From contig NZ_CP040872.1 in the NCBI RefSeq assembly GCF_006337065.1, positions 434,001 through 498,000 on the forward strand: DNA of 64,000 nt, in the 5' to 3' direction. The notes beneath the pieces are model-generated. The model made no database searches. It saw only the letters and a list, made by a program, of their open reading frames with translations, and was not told the origin of the DNA. Numbering within the stretch: position 1 is the first letter of the stretch; every line of letters begins with the position of its first letter. The position numbers and the translations under genes are program-made. The DNA is from Agromyces laixinhei (GTDB taxonomy: Bacteria; Actinomycetota; Actinomycetes; Actinomycetales; Microbacteriaceae). Positions 16,420 through 26,275 of the stretch are shown piece after piece.

Positions 16420-17094
16420 TGCCGGGCGCCCCGTCGCAGCCGGCGCGCGTTGACGATCGAGCCACTCCGCGATCCCGGCCAGGGCGGCATACGCGGCGAG
16501 GTTGCTCAGCACGATGATCGCGAGGGTCTCCGGGGTCACGCTCGTCACGACGTAGAAGTTGAACGCGATGAGACCGATCACGAGACCGATCATGCCGTAT
16601 CTGCCGAGGGGGTTGCGAGCGACCGTCGCCCGCAGGTAGAGCCACAGCCCTGCGAGCAGCAGGGCCGTCTCGAGCGCGAAGGCCCACGTTGCGGCCAACC
16701 CCAGGCCGATCTCGAGTGAGTGATCGATGATCGGCAGCTCCGCTGGGTGGACGATGACGTCGAGAAGGTAGTGCGCGGCGGCCACCGCGGCGACGAGTGC
16801 CGCCGTGGCCGCTCGGGTCGACCCGCTGCCGATCGGGGCAAGGCGGACTGCCAGGTAGACCACGGCGGTCAAGACGAGCGTTCCCGCCATCCCGTGGCTG
16901 AAGGGCACGAAATCATGCTCGACGCCGCCGGGTCCCACCCCGCCCGGGATGAGCGCCACCCGCTCGATGCCGATCAGCACGAGGGCACCCCAGGCCACGT
17001 CAGCCAACTGGGCCGCGAGGAACAGCCCACCCAGAGAGGTCTGGGGCCGGACGACCTTGGCGGCCAGGCTGATCCCGTAGTGCCCGACGAACAT
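16417..17094 (-). CDS. Integral membrane protein, conserved hypothetical
   Basis: 225 residues from ATG 17094 (MFVGHYGISLAAKVV). Six or seven hydrophobic segments, for example LGGLFLAAQLADVAWGALVL (about 22-41), GTLVLTAVVYLAVRLA (about 69-84), AATAALVAAVAAAHYLLDVI (about 94-113), ALETALLLAGLWLYLRATVA and GMIGLVIGLIAFNFYVVTSV. Conserved polar residues near the start (GHYG), in the second loop (HDFVPFSHG) and in HYLLDVIVHP recall membrane-embedded metal-dependent hydrolase-like proteins of the YdjM type, but no function is established. First gene of the PadR unit. Confidence 0.7.
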   Translation of the reverse strand: MFVGHYGISLAAKVVRPQTSLGGLFLAAQLADVAWGALVLIGIERVALIPGGVGPGGVEHDFVPFSHGMAGTLVLTAVVYLAVRLAPIGSGSTRAATAALVAAVAAAHYLLDVIVHPAELPIIDHSLEIGLGLAATWAFALETALLLAGLWLYLRATVARNPLGRYGMIGLVIGLIAFNFYVVTSVTPETLAIIVLSNLAAYAALAGIAEWLDRQRAPAATGRPA

Positions 17095-17395
17095 CGGCCT
17101 AGGATTCCGGCACTCGCGCCGCTTTGCCGTTGGTATTGCCGCGAATGATGCGGTCGATGTGATGGCCCCGCGACATGCTGATGGCCGGAGCGGTGAGGTG
17201 GTAGGGCCTTCGGTCGCGCACGATCGTCTCACTGTTCGCCGGATAGTCCATTGTGGACTATGCTCGCAACCATACGACCGCCCACTGTGGACTGTCAAGG
17301 CAGCGTGGTGGACAGCGTCGACCTCACCCGATCGAGCGAGCCGGGTCATCTGACGGAGGGATGTCGGCCGGCGCGCTGCGCTGCAGGCTTGCTGC
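17095..17395. other. Divergent regulatory region between the PadR unit and two membrane-protein genes
   Basis: 301 bases without a gene. Besides the palindrome at 17244-17260 there is a related half-site CACTGTGGACTGTC at 17283-17296, sharing TGTGGACT with the palindrome. This spacing suggests a primary and a secondary binding site for one dimeric regulator serving both directions. No clear terminator is visible. Confidence 0.5.
17244..17260. promoter_or_regulatory. Perfect 7+3+7 palindromic operator
   Basis: TAGTCCATTGTGGACTA has two perfect seven-base arms (TAGTCCA/TGGACTA) around TTG. It lies 150 bases upstream of the membrane protein start at 17094 and 136 bases upstream of 17396. PadR regulators bind such dyads and the adjacent operon encodes one, so autoregulation is likely but unproven. 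Confidence 0.5.
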
Positions 17396-17884
17396 ATGAC
17401 ACAGCTCCGCGGCCCTGCACGTACGCCGAACATCCCGCCCAACCGCGATCAGCCCGGCCACCAGCAGCGAACCCGCGCAGATCGACTGACGGTCGCCGCC
17501 GCGATATCTCTGTTGCTGATCAGTGCGCTTCACACGGCGGCCTTCGCGCTGCACCCGTGGTGGGGTGCCTGGGTGGCCGGCCCATTCCGAACCGAGCAAC
17601 TGCCGCTCGATGCGGCCGTGCAATTCTGGGGGCTTCCCGGGGGCTTCGTCGTTCCCGGCGTGCTGCTCGCGCTCCTCATCCTCAGGGCCGGCCGGAACGG
17701 CCGGACGGTTCCGGTGTACGTCGGCGCGGTGCTCGGCGTCTGGGCGCTCAGCTGCGTGTGGGTGGTGGGTCCGAGCGGTTTCCTCCTCCTCCTGGTGCCG
17801 GCCGTGCTGTTGCTCAGCGCGAGCATCCGGGCGCGGCGTCGCGGCGAGCGTCAGGACGATCCGCGCACCCAGACGGCGTCATGA
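17396..17884 (+). CDS. Small integral membrane protein
   Basis: 162 residues from ATG 17396. A proline- and arginine-rich cytoplasmic start of about 28 residues precedes four hydrophobic segments: LTVAAAISLLLISALHTAAF (about 31-50), FWGLPGGFVVPGVLLALLIL (about 77-96), VYVGAVLGVWALSCVWVV (about 107-124) and FLLLLVPAVLLLSASI (about 128-143). Arrangement and LHTAAFALHPWW/FWGLPGG motifs resemble DUF6463-type membrane proteins often found next to small regulators; I hold this loosely. Its stop overlaps the next start (ATGA), so the two are co-translated. Confidence 0.6.
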   Translation: MTQLRGPARTPNIPPNRDQPGHQQRTRADRLTVAAAISLLLISALHTAAFALHPWWGAWVAGPFRTEQLPLDAAVQFWGLPGGFVVPGVLLALLILRAGRNGRTVPVYVGAVLGVWALSCVWVVGPSGFLLLLVPAVLLLSASIRARRRGERQDDPRTQTAS

Positions 17885-18483
17885 CTGCCGGTCGATCACG
17901 CGTCGACGGGAGGCCGGCGCTTCCAGCCCGAAGTTCCCCGTCGGCGATCGTCACAGTGACGGCGATTCTCGGCACCATCGCCCTGCTCGCCTTCGCGACT
18001 GTGAACGTCGTGTTCGAGGGAACGGGCCGCTTCGCTGACGGGCCTCTCGCCGATTACGCCTCCGGCATCACGGTGATGAACTGGCTGGTGGTCGGTCTGA
18101 AGCTGTTCGGAGCGGCCGTGTTGATGCTCTCGGTGAGCGCACGAGCGAGCGCCGTCGCTCCCACTGTGATGACCCTCTTGCTCTGGGGGGCGTTCGGCAC
18201 GTTCCTCATTTATGCGGTCGGCACGATCGGTGAGGCCGTTGCGATCGCGGCCGGCATCACGGGTCGCCCCGAACAGATCGATGCGGCCGGTGTGGGCTAC
18301 GTGCTCGGTGCGGTGTTCTTTGCGACCTGCTTCGGAGTCGTGGCCGTCTCCGATTCCAGGCGTTGCGGGTGGCGACCCGTTCCGATCGTGCTCGGCATTG
18401 CCGGCGCGCCACTCCTCCTCGCCGGCATTCTGGTGCTCGCGCCGACGTTGCTGGTCGCGCTCGGCATCATGCCCCCGCTCTGA
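17881..18483 (+). CDS. Integral membrane protein, hypothetical
   Basis: 200 residues from ATG 17881, coupled to the preceding gene. Five hydrophobic segments: IVTVTAILGTIALLAFATVN (about 23-42), MNWLVVGLKLFGAAVLMLSV (about 66-85), VMTLLLWGAFGTFLIYAVGT (about 96-115), VGYVLGAVFFATCFGVVAVS and IVLGIAGAPLLLAGILVLAP. No catalytic motif or family is recognisable. It probably forms a unit with its upstream partner under the divergent palindrome. Confidence 0.6.
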   Translation: MTAGRSRVDGRPALPARSSPSAIVTVTAILGTIALLAFATVNVVFEGTGRFADGPLADYASGITVMNWLVVGLKLFGAAVLMLSVSARASAVAPTVMTLLLWGAFGTFLIYAVGTIGEAVAIAAGITGRPEQIDAAGVGYVLGAVFFATCFGVVAVSDSRRCGWRPVPIVLGIAGAPLLLAGILVLAPTLLVALGIMPPL

Positions 18484-18549
18484 ACCTGCCGCCGCACGGA
18501 GTCATGGCGTCGATGTCGAGCCCGGGCCCGCACCACTGGCAGGTCGCCA

Positions 18550-18933
18550 TCAGGTGACGAACGGCTCGAGAACGAAACGGCCCCACGCGATGAATGCCGC
18601 GAGCACGAGATAGCTCAGGTTCAGCATCATGAGGCCGGATTCGCCCCGGCGCCCGTGGGTGATCATGGCGCCGGCCATCAACATCACCCAGCACACGGCG
18701 GTGATCGGCACCATGGCCGGTGCGATGCCGACAACGGCAGGCAGGATCAAGCCCACTGCGGCCAGGATTTCGAGCATGCCGAGCGACTTGACGAATGGCA
18801 CGCTGGCGTTTCGAGTCCAACCCCCGCCGGAAGTGTTCGACAGCGCTTCTTTGGGGACGAATACTTTGGTGGCGCCTCCCGCGAGTGCGACAGCCGCAAG
18901 CACGCCGGCAGCGATCCAGAGGGCAATGTCCAT
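18550..18933 (-). CDS. DoxX-family membrane protein
   Basis: 127 residues, four transmembrane helices: LWIAAGVLAAVALAGGATKV (about 5-24), LGMLEILAAVGLILPAVVGI (about 51-70), VPITAVCWVMLMAGAMITHG (about 75-94) and LMMLNLSYLVLAAFIAWGRF (about 101-120). The phrase GGATKVF near residue 19 and the GMLEILAAVGLILP block are typical of DoxX-like proteins (PF13564 type). Members are linked to redox or membrane maintenance without a defined reaction. Monocistronic; convergent with the membrane-protein pair to its left. Confidence 0.8.
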   Translation of the reverse strand: MDIALWIAAGVLAAVALAGGATKVFVPKEALSNTSGGGWTRNASVPFVKSLGMLEILAAVGLILPAVVGIAPAMVPITAVCWVMLMAGAMITHGRRGESGLMMLNLSYLVLAAFIAWGRFVLEPFVT

Positions 18934-19379
18934 CGTTCTCTCTCTCTTCCTTGTCGATAGTCGGCTTCATCTCATGGGACACGACAGAGCCCTGAGTTGT
19001 GACATCCGCAGACCCGCCTCTCCGAACTCCGATGCGACTCCTCGAAGGTGAGTGGCGGTGGATCTCCCGTTGTCGCGCTCGCGCTCCTCACCGTCATGGA
19101 GTTCGGGAGTACTGGGTTCGGTGGCGGGCTGATCATGATCGGCCTGATCGCATTGATCACCGGTGTGTACGGGTCAACCTCGCAAACGACCCGATCAACC
19201 TCTTCGCCGTCGACGGCTCGTGCCGAGACCGGACGATGTGACGCCACAATGCTCGACTTCTGGGCTGCGGGACGCCGATGTGACGCTTCACGCGGACTTC
19301 GTCGTCACCGAGCACGCGAACCGTCGACGACGGCTCAGTCGTCTCTGCGCCCTGCCCCTCCCAGTTTAACGCGAGGTAG
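18934..19379. other. Gene-poor region with a vestigial membrane-protein frame
   Basis: Mostly without credible genes. A GTG frame at 19048 starts VSGGGSPVVALALLTVMEFG and continues with a hydrophobic GLIMIGLIALITGVYG stretch, which looks like a real transmembrane helix. After TSQTT the reading becomes arginine/serine-rich nonsense to 19407, running into the rox promoter. I read it as the remains of a small membrane-protein gene. The right end carries the rox control element described separately. Confidence 0.4.
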
Positions 19380-19399
19380 GGGGCTTGCGGCAAGGCCCC
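19380..19399 (+). promoter_or_regulatory. Rifamycin-associated element (RAE)
   Basis: GGGGCTTGCGGCAAGGCCCC is, to my memory, the published RAE: the inverted repeat found upstream of rifamycin-inactivating genes (rph, rox, arr, helR) across actinobacteria and linked to their induction by rifamycins. It lies 42 bases before the rox start, with a possible -10 hexamer (CAGAAT, 19410-19415) eleven bases downstream. The position and the gene identity reinforce each other. Confidence 0.88.
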
Positions 19400-19432
19400 G
19401 GTCGTGACGCAGAATCGTGGGTCGAAAGATAG

Positions 19433-20896
<1,464 letters not shown>

Positions 20897-20959
20897 GGTC
20901 GAGGATCCAACGTCTCAGACGCAACGGACATCGCAAGAACAAGAAGAGGAGGAACAGAC

Positions 20960-21523
20960 ATGGGGAAAGTCGCTTGGGGGTTCACCTGCTCGATCGACGG
21001 CTTCATCGCCGGACCCGGTCACGACATGAGCTGGATGTCAGCCGCGGAACCATCGGCCGATGGCGTCACCGAGCGCATGGCGGGCGAGGTCGCGGTGATC
21101 ATTTCCGGCAGGGCAGGCTACGACGCCGCGAAAGCGCAGCAGGACGATCGGGATGAGATGACCTCCGAGGCATACGGCGGTGCATGGTCCGGAACCGAGT
21201 TCATCCTCACCCACCGCCCCGACGAGATCGCGGACGACCCGACCATCATTGCGCAGAACTGCGACGTCGTGGAGGCGATCCGCCGTGCACGGGAGATCGC
21301 CGGCGACCGGGACGTGCAGATCATCAGCGCCGATATCGCCCGCCAAGCCCTCGAACACGACCTGATCGACGAATTGCAGGTCTTCGTAGCCCCGGTGTTC
21401 CTCGGCGACGGCACCCGCATCTTCGACGTCCCCGGCGGGCGTCGCTACGACTGGGACCTCGTCGAGACCTACAAGGGCGCGGAACGTAGCTTCGGGAGGA
21501 CCTACCGCCCGAAGCGGCGATAG
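20960..21523 (+). CDS. Dihydrofolate reductase family protein (RibD C-terminal domain)
   Basis: 187 residues, ATG 20960 after GAGGAGG. It covers one RibD_C domain: VAWGFTCSIDGFIAGPGHDM at the start (strand plus SLDGxIA-like substrate loop), VIISGRAGYDAAKAQ (about 36-50), a central GTEFILTHRP strand, QIISADIARQALEHDLIDEL (about 115-134; the LIDEL helix is diagnostic) and VFVAPVFLGDGTRIFD. Such NADPH-binding proteins are widespread in actinobacteria; substrates are mostly unknown, and true folate reduction is unlikely. It follows rox on the same strand and may be read from the rox promoter. Confidence 0.85.
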   Translation: MGKVAWGFTCSIDGFIAGPGHDMSWMSAAEPSADGVTERMAGEVAVIISGRAGYDAAKAQQDDRDEMTSEAYGGAWSGTEFILTHRPDEIADDPTIIAQNCDVVEAIRRAREIAGDRDVQIISADIARQALEHDLIDELQVFVAPVFLGDGTRIFDVPGGRRYDWDLVETYKGAERSFGRTYRPKRR

Positions 21524-21552
21524 CTCGATGCAATCGATGATCCGGACTGGCT

Positions 21553-21579
21553 CACCCCCGACCCCCGTGGCCGGGGGTG
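21553..21579 (+). terminator. Hairpin after the rox unit
   Basis: CACCCCCG (21553-21560) pairs with CGGGGGTG (21572-21579) around an 11-base loop, 29 bases after the reductase stop. There is no T-run, so it would be a weak or Rho-assisted terminator. Confidence 0.5.
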
Positions 21580-21672
21580 CCCAGCACGGAGACCTCGGCC
21601 CGATGAGGTCGATGCGCGCTTGCCCGAACCGGGGCACGGCTCTATGCTGGGTGCGCGATATGAGAATGTCCC

Positions 21673-21687
21673 GTTCGATTATCGAAC
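21673..21687. promoter_or_regulatory. Palindromic operator upstream of mobA (probable IclR site)
   Basis: GTTCGATTATCGAAC has perfect seven-base arms around one T and lies 80 bases before the mobA start. IclR regulators of aromatic catabolism bind short dyads of this kind and one is encoded just downstream of mobA. The arms are the reverse arrangement of an actinobacterial SOS box, which I do not consider likely here. Confidence 0.5.
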
Positions 21688-21702
21688 AAAAGATCACACG
21701 AT

Positions 21703-21733
21703 CGATCACCTGAGCGATCACCTGAGCGATCAC
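21703..21733. repeat. Tandem 12-base repeats in the mobA leader
   Basis: CGATCACCTGAG occurs at 21703-21714 and 21715-21726, and its first seven bases again at 21727-21733. The 2.5 copies lie between the palindrome and the GTG start of mobA. Spacing close to one helical turn could present several half-sites on one DNA face. Confidence 0.6.
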
Positions 21734-21766
21734 GCAAGCACACCCACAGCGCAGTGAGGAGAGGCC

Positions 21767-23722
21767 GTGCAGTTCCATCACAACGGCTACGTGTCGGGCG
21801 ATCCGCGAGTGCAGCCCGCGGCCGGCGTCGGCATCGATCGACCCGAGGAACTCCCCGACGAGGTCGACGTGCTCATCGTCGGTTCGGGCCCCGCCGGCAT
21901 GGTCGCCGCCGCCCAGATGGCGCAGTTCCCCGACATCGTGACCCGACTCGTCGAACGCAGGCCGGGCCGGCTCGAGATCGGGCAGGCCGACGGCATCCAG
22001 GCCCGCAGCGTCGAGACCTTCCAGGCCTTCGGCTTCGCCGAGCGCATCATCGCCGAGGCGTTCCGCATCACCGAGATGGCGTTCTGGAAGCCAGATCCCG
22101 GCCAGCCACGAAACATCCGCCGTGCCGCGGTCACCCCCGATGACCCGAGCGGCATCAGCGAGTTTCCGCACCTCATCGTCAACCAGGCGCGCGTGCTCGA
22201 CTACTTCGCCGAGTACGCACACAACTCCCCCGGCCGGATCAGGCCCGACTACGGCTGGGAGGTCGTCGGGCTCGAGGTCGCGAGGCCCGGCGACGACGGC
22301 GCGCTTCCCGAGCACCCGGTCACGGTGATGCTCGAACGGGTCACCGGGGTGGGCGTCGGCGCGGGCGACGCCTCGCATGCCGCCCCCCTCGAGGGCGAGC
22401 TCACCGGCGAGCGCCGCACCGTGCGCGCGAAGTACGTCGTCGGGGCTGACGGCGCACGCAGCCGGGTGCGCGAATCGATCGGCGCCAAGCACCTCGGCGC
22501 GCAGTCGTTCCACGCCTGGGGCGTGATGGACACGCTCGCGGTCACCGACTTCCCCGACATCCGCACGAAGTGCTCGATCCAGTCGGAGGCCGGCAACATC
22601 CTGCTCATCCCCCGCGAGGGCGGGCAGCTGTTCCGCATGTACGTCGACCTCGGAGAGGTCGGGGCCGACACCCACGGCGAGGTGCGCAAGACGACCCTCG
22701 ACGAGATCATCGCCAAGGCCAACGACATACTGCACCCCTACGCGCTCGATGTGCGCGACGTTCCGTGGCACAGCGTCTACGAGGTCGGCCACCGCCTCAC
22801 CGACCGCTTCGACGACGTGCCGCTCGAAGAGCACGGCACCCGAACGCCCCGCGTGTTCATCACCGGCGACGCCTGCCACACGCACAGCGCGAAGGCCGGT
22901 CAGGGCATGAACGTGTCGATGCAAGACGGCTGGAACATCGGCTGGAAACTCGGTCACGTGCTCGACGGCCGCGCGGCCGAGGCCCTGCTCGAGACCTATC
23001 ACGACGAGCGGCACGTGGTCGCGAAGAACCTGATCGAGTTCGACCGCGAATGGTCGCGGCTCATGGCGACGAAGCCGGAGGATCTCGGCGACCCCGCCGA
23101 GCTCGAGGAGTTCTACATGCGCACCTTCGAGTTCCCCGCCGGGTTCATGACGCAGTACGAGCCGTCGATGACCGTCGGTTCGCCGGCGCACCAGGCGCTC
23201 GCAACCGGGTTTCCGATCGGAAAGCGCTTCAAGTCGGCCCCGGTCGAGCGAGTGTGCGACGGCAACCCGGTGCAACTCGGCCATCATCACCGGGCCGACG
23301 GGCGCTGGCGCATCTATGCATTCGCGGATGCCGCGGCTCCCGCCGTGCACGGCACGGCACTCGCCGACTGGGCGAACCGCCTGGCCGAGGCATCCGATTC
23401 GCCGTTGCAGGCGCACACGCCGGACGGCAGCGGCTTCGACGAGCTCTTCGACGTCAAGGTCGTGTACCAGCAGCCGCACGGCGAGGTCGATCTCGGCAGC
23501 GTGCCGCGGGTGTTCCTGCCCGAGTACGGCCCGTTCGGGCTGACCGATTACGAGAAGGTGTACGCGACCGACCCCGCGCACGATGTCTTCGAGCAGCGCG
23601 GGCTCGCTCGCGACGGCGTCGTCGTGGTCGTGCGCCCCGACCAGTACGTGGCGCACGTGCTGCCGCTGTCGGCGACCGACGAACTCGCCGAGTTCTTCCG
23701 CGGGGCGATGCTGCCGCGGTGA
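21767..23722 (+). CDS. mobA: 3-hydroxybenzoate 4-monooxygenase (FAD-dependent)
   Basis: 651 residues, GTG 21767 behind GAGGAGAGG. The chain starts MQFHHNGYVSGDPRV; the FAD loop VDVLIVGSGPAGMVAAAQMA lies near 33-52; FKVDG-like ADGIQARSVETFQAFGFAER follows. The DG motif YVVGADGARSRVRESIG is at about 223-239 and VFITGDACHTHSAKAGQGMN near 364-383. The C-terminal thioredoxin-like domain has VYATDPAHDVFEQRGLARDG and VVVVRPDQYVAHVLPL. Length and sequence follow Comamonas MobA (about 639 residues) and related phenol hydroxylases. The reaction converts 3-hydroxybenzoate to protocatechuate with NADPH and O2; ring-cleavage genes are not in this window. It faces the convergent IclR gene. Confidence 0.85.
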   Translation: MQFHHNGYVSGDPRVQPAAGVGIDRPEELPDEVDVLIVGSGPAGMVAAAQMAQFPDIVTRLVERRPGRLEIGQADGIQARSVETFQAFGFAERIIAEAFRITEMAFWKPDPGQPRNIRRAAVTPDDPSGISEFPHLIVNQARVLDYFAEYAHNSPGRIRPDYGWEVVGLEVARPGDDGALPEHPVTVMLERVTGVGVGAGDASHAAPLEGELTGERRTVRAKYVVGADGARSRVRESIGAKHLGAQSFHAWGVMDTLAVTDFPDIRTKCSIQSEAGNILLIPREGGQLFRMYVDLGEVGADTHGEVRKTTLDEIIAKANDILHPYALDVRDVPWHSVYEVGHRLTDRFDDVPLEEHGTRTPRVFITGDACHTHSAKAGQGMNVSMQDGWNIGWKLGHVLDGRAAEALLETYHDERHVVAKNLIEFDREWSRLMATKPEDLGDPAELEEFYMRTFEFPAGFMTQYEPSMTVGSPAHQALATGFPIGKRFKSAPVERVCDGNPVQLGHHHRADGRWRIYAFADAAAPAVHGTALADWANRLAEASDSPLQAHTPDGSGFDELFDVKVVYQQPHGEVDLGSVPRVFLPEYGPFGLTDYEKVYATDPAHDVFEQRGLARDGVVVVVRPDQYVAHVLPLSATDELAEFFRGAMLPR

Positions 23723-23745
23723 ACCGGAATGGCGGGCGGCCCGGT

Positions 23746-24459
23746 TCAGCCCCCGTACGCGCGCCGCACGGCGTCGGCGGCGAGCCGCAGGCGCTCGGCG
23801 ATCTCGGCCTCGGGCAGCGAGAACGAGACGTGGATCACCGCGATCGAGGCCGGCGGCTGCCCCGGCAGCACGAGCGGCACCGCCACCGACGCGAGCGAGG
23901 GGACGACCTCGTCATGGCTCAGGGCGTAGCCGCGACGCCGACTCTCGGCGATCTCGTCGCGCAGCCCGTCGGGCACCTCGGCGGGCCAGGCGCTCTCGGG
24001 CAGGCTGAGCAGGATCGCCTTGCCGGGCCCGCCGCGGGTGATCGGATGCCGGTGGCCCGGCCGGTACGACACCACCGCCACCGACTGGCGCGGCGAGGCG
24101 CTCACGAGCGTGACGGCGTCTTCGGCGTCGACGAGCACGGCGAGCAGGCACGTCATGCCGAGTTCATCGGCGACCGCAGTGAGCTCGGGCAGCGCGAGAT
24201 GCTGCAGGTCGCGGGCGACGCCAGAGGCGAGGGCCGCGAGACCGGTGCCGAGGGCGAGGCGGCCGGCCGCATCGCGGGCGACGAGCCCGTGGCTCTCGAG
24301 GGTGCGCACGAGCCGGTAGGCGACCGAGCGGTGCACGCCGAGCTCAGCGGCGACCTCGTCGATCGAGCGGGCGCGGTCGGAGTCGGACAGGACCTCGAGA
24401 ATCCGGATGCCGCGACTGAGCGTCTGCGACCCGGCCCGGGTGGCGTCGTCTGCGACCAT
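23746..24459 (-). CDS. IclR-family transcriptional regulator
   Basis: 237 residues from ATG 24459, chosen because GGAAGGG lies six bases upstream; an ATG at 24477 has GAGGG with no spacer. The winged helix is LSRGIRILEVLSDSDRARSI (about 14-33), then VAAELGVHRSVAYRLVRTLE (about 37-56). The effector domain shows YRPGHRHPITRGGPGKAILL (about 132-151), typical of IclR (the G.GKA motif). Convergent with mobA with 23 bases between the stops. It likely controls mobA through the dyad at 21673-21687 and itself through the dyad at 24499-24535; effector probably an aromatic acid. Confidence 0.85.
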   Translation of the reverse strand: MVADDATRAGSQTLSRGIRILEVLSDSDRARSIDEVAAELGVHRSVAYRLVRTLESHGLVARDAAGRLALGTGLAALASGVARDLQHLALPELTAVADELGMTCLLAVLVDAEDAVTLVSASPRQSVAVVSYRPGHRHPITRGGPGKAILLSLPESAWPAEVPDGLRDEIAESRRRGYALSHDEVVPSLASVAVPLVLPGQPPASIAVIHVSFSLPEAEIAERLRLAADAVRRAYGG

Positions 24460-24498
24460 GGTGCGCCCTTCCGGCATCCCTCGATGCCGCTCCTCGTT

Positions 24499-24535
24499 CG
24501 TCCGATACTAGAACGCCCTGATCGATCATCGGACG
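24499..24535. promoter_or_regulatory. Inverted repeat upstream of the IclR gene
   Basis: CGTCCGAT (24499-24506) and ATCGGACG (24528-24535) are perfect inverted copies 21 bases apart, 40-76 bases upstream of the regulator start. The region also serves the divergent pntA gene. Autoregulation is inferred from position. Confidence 0.4.
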
Positions 24536-24685
24536 CGACGGAGTTCCGCAGCATGAAAGATCCGCGATTCCTTCGCGCCGATTCCGGCGTATTCAGCGCA
24601 GTGGGCGTCGCACGCGTTCTACGCTGAGCGGACGTGCCCGCGCGAACGGCAGCTTCGATGGAGAAGACGAATTGAGGAATTCCGC

Positions 24686-26275
24686 ATGACCCGTATCGGG
24701 ATCGTCACCGAGCAGAGCCCTGAGACTCGCGTCGCCGCCACCCCGGCGACCGTGAAGCAGTTGATCGACCTCGGCCACGAGGTCGTGGTCGAGGTCGGAG
24801 CCGGGGCGCGATCGGCATTCCCCGATGAGGCGTACCTCGCGGCAGGTGCCGAGCTCGTCGACGGCGCCGCCGCCCGCGCGAGCGGTCTCGTACTGCAGGT
24901 CAACGCACCGACCGAGGCCGAGATCGCCGGGCTCACGCCGGGCGCCACGCTCATCGCCCTGCTGGCCCCGGCGTTCAAGCCCGAGTTGCTCGAGGCCCTC
25001 GCCGCCCGCGGTGTCACCGCGCTCGCGATGGATGCGGTGCCGCGCATCTCACGCGCACAGTCGATGGACGTGCTCAGCTCGATGGCGAACATCGCCGGGT
25101 ATCGCGCGGTCGTCGAGGCGGCGCACGAGTTCGGCCGGTTCTTCACGGGCCAGGTGACGGCGGCCGGAAAGGTGCCGCCGGCCAAGGTCCTCGTCGCGGG
25201 AGCGGGGGTCGCCGGCCTCGCCGCGATCGGCGCGGCGTCGAGCCTCGGCGCGATCGTGCGGGCGACCGATCCGCGTCCCGAGGTCGCCGACCAGGTCAAG
25301 TCGATCGGGGGCGAGTACCTGAAGGTCGAGGTGGAGGTGGAGCAGTCGACCGACGGCTACGCCAAGGCGACGAGCGAAGACTACGACCGGCGCGCAGCCG
25401 AGATCTACTCGGAGCAGGCGGCCGACGTCGACATCATCATCACGACCGCGCTCATCCCGGGGCGCGCGGCGCCGCGACTCATCACCGCCGCCGACGTGGC
25501 GAGCATGAAGTCGGGCAGCGTCATCGTCGACATGGCGGCGGGCATGGGCGGCAACGTCGAGGGATCCGTCGCGGGCGAGCGCATCGTCACGCCGAACGGC
25601 GTCGTGATCCTCGGCTACACCGACCTCGCCTCCCGCCTGCCGACGCAGGCCTCGCAGCTCTACGGCACGAACGTCGTGAACCTCGTGAAGCTCCTGACCC
25701 CGGCGAAGGACGGCGAACTCGTGCTCGACTTCGACGACGTCGTGCAGCGATCGGTGACCGTCACGAGAGACGGCGCCGTCACCTGGCCGCCGCCCCCGGT
25801 GCAGGTTTCGGCGGCACCGGGAGCTGCGGCATCCGCTTCGGCAGCAGGCGGTGCCGGGACCGCCGCAACCGCCCCCGTGACCAAACGGCCGATGTCGCCG
25901 GTCAAGAAGGTGGTGCTCATCGCGATCGGCATCGCGGCGCTCTTCGCCGTCAATGCGATCGCCCCGCCGCCGTTGCCGCAGCACTTCACGGTGCTCGTGC
26001 TCGCCGTCGTCGTCGGCTTCTACGTGATCGGCAAGGTGGCGCACGCGCTGCACACGCCGCTCATGAGCGTGACGAACGCGATCTCGGGCATCATCATCGT
26101 CGGCGCCATGGTGCAGATCACGAGCGAGGTGCTCGCCGTGCAGATCATCGCCACAATCGCCGTACTGCTCGCCGGCATCAACGTCTTCGGCGGGTTCGCC
26201 GTGACCCGACGCATGCTCGCGATGTTCGCGCGCGGAGCTGCCGACAACGCCAAGACTGGAGCCGACCGTGCCTGA
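24686..26275 (+). CDS. pntA: NAD(P) transhydrogenase subunit alpha
   Basis: 529 residues, ATG 24686 after GAGGAA. Domain I binds NAD(H): start [40 protein letters not shown] (about 126-145), the Rossmann loop [20 protein letters not shown] (about 168-187) and [20 protein letters not shown] (about 279-298). An Ala/Pro linker (about 370-410) leads to the membrane part with four helices ([20 protein letters not shown] onward). This is the long PntA form in which both alpha parts are one chain. With PntB it couples proton translocation to hydride transfer between NADH and NADP+, mainly supplying NADPH. Its stop overlaps the pntB start by eight bases. Confidence 0.95.
   Translation: MTRIGIVTEQSPETRVAATPATVKQLIDLGHEVVVEVGAGARSAFPDEAYLAAGAELVDGAAARASGLVLQVNAPTEAEIAGLTPGATLIALLAPAFKPELLEALAARGVTALAMDAVPRISRAQSMDVLSSMANIAGYRAVVEAAHEFGRFFTGQVTAAGKVPPAKVLVAGAGVAGLAAIGAASSLGAIVRATDPRPEVADQVKSIGGEYLKVEVEVEQSTDGYAKATSEDYDRRAAEIYSEQAADVDIIITTALIPGRAAPRLITAADVASMKSGSVIVDMAAGMGGNVEGSVAGERIVTPNGVVILGYTDLASRLPTQASQLYGTNVVNLVKLLTPAKDGELVLDFDDVVQRSVTVTRDGAVTWPPPPVQVSAAPGAAASASAAGGAGTAATAPVTKRPMSPVKKVVLIAIGIAALFAVNAIAPPPLPQHFTVLVLAVVVGFYVIGKVAHALHTPLMSVTNAISGIIIVGAMVQITSEVLAVQIIATIAVLLAGINVFGGFAVTRRMLAMFARGAADNAKTGADRA

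Noticed and set aside
21673..21687. SOS (LexA) box
   Set aside because: The dyad is GTTCGAT-T-ATCGAAC; actinobacterial LexA boxes have the arms in the opposite order with a four-base spacer.
21038..23656. An 872-codon open frame on the minus strand
   Set aside because: It lies opposite rox/mobA and the reductase, has His/Arg/Val-rich low-complexity translation, and arises from GC-rich codon structure on the other strand.
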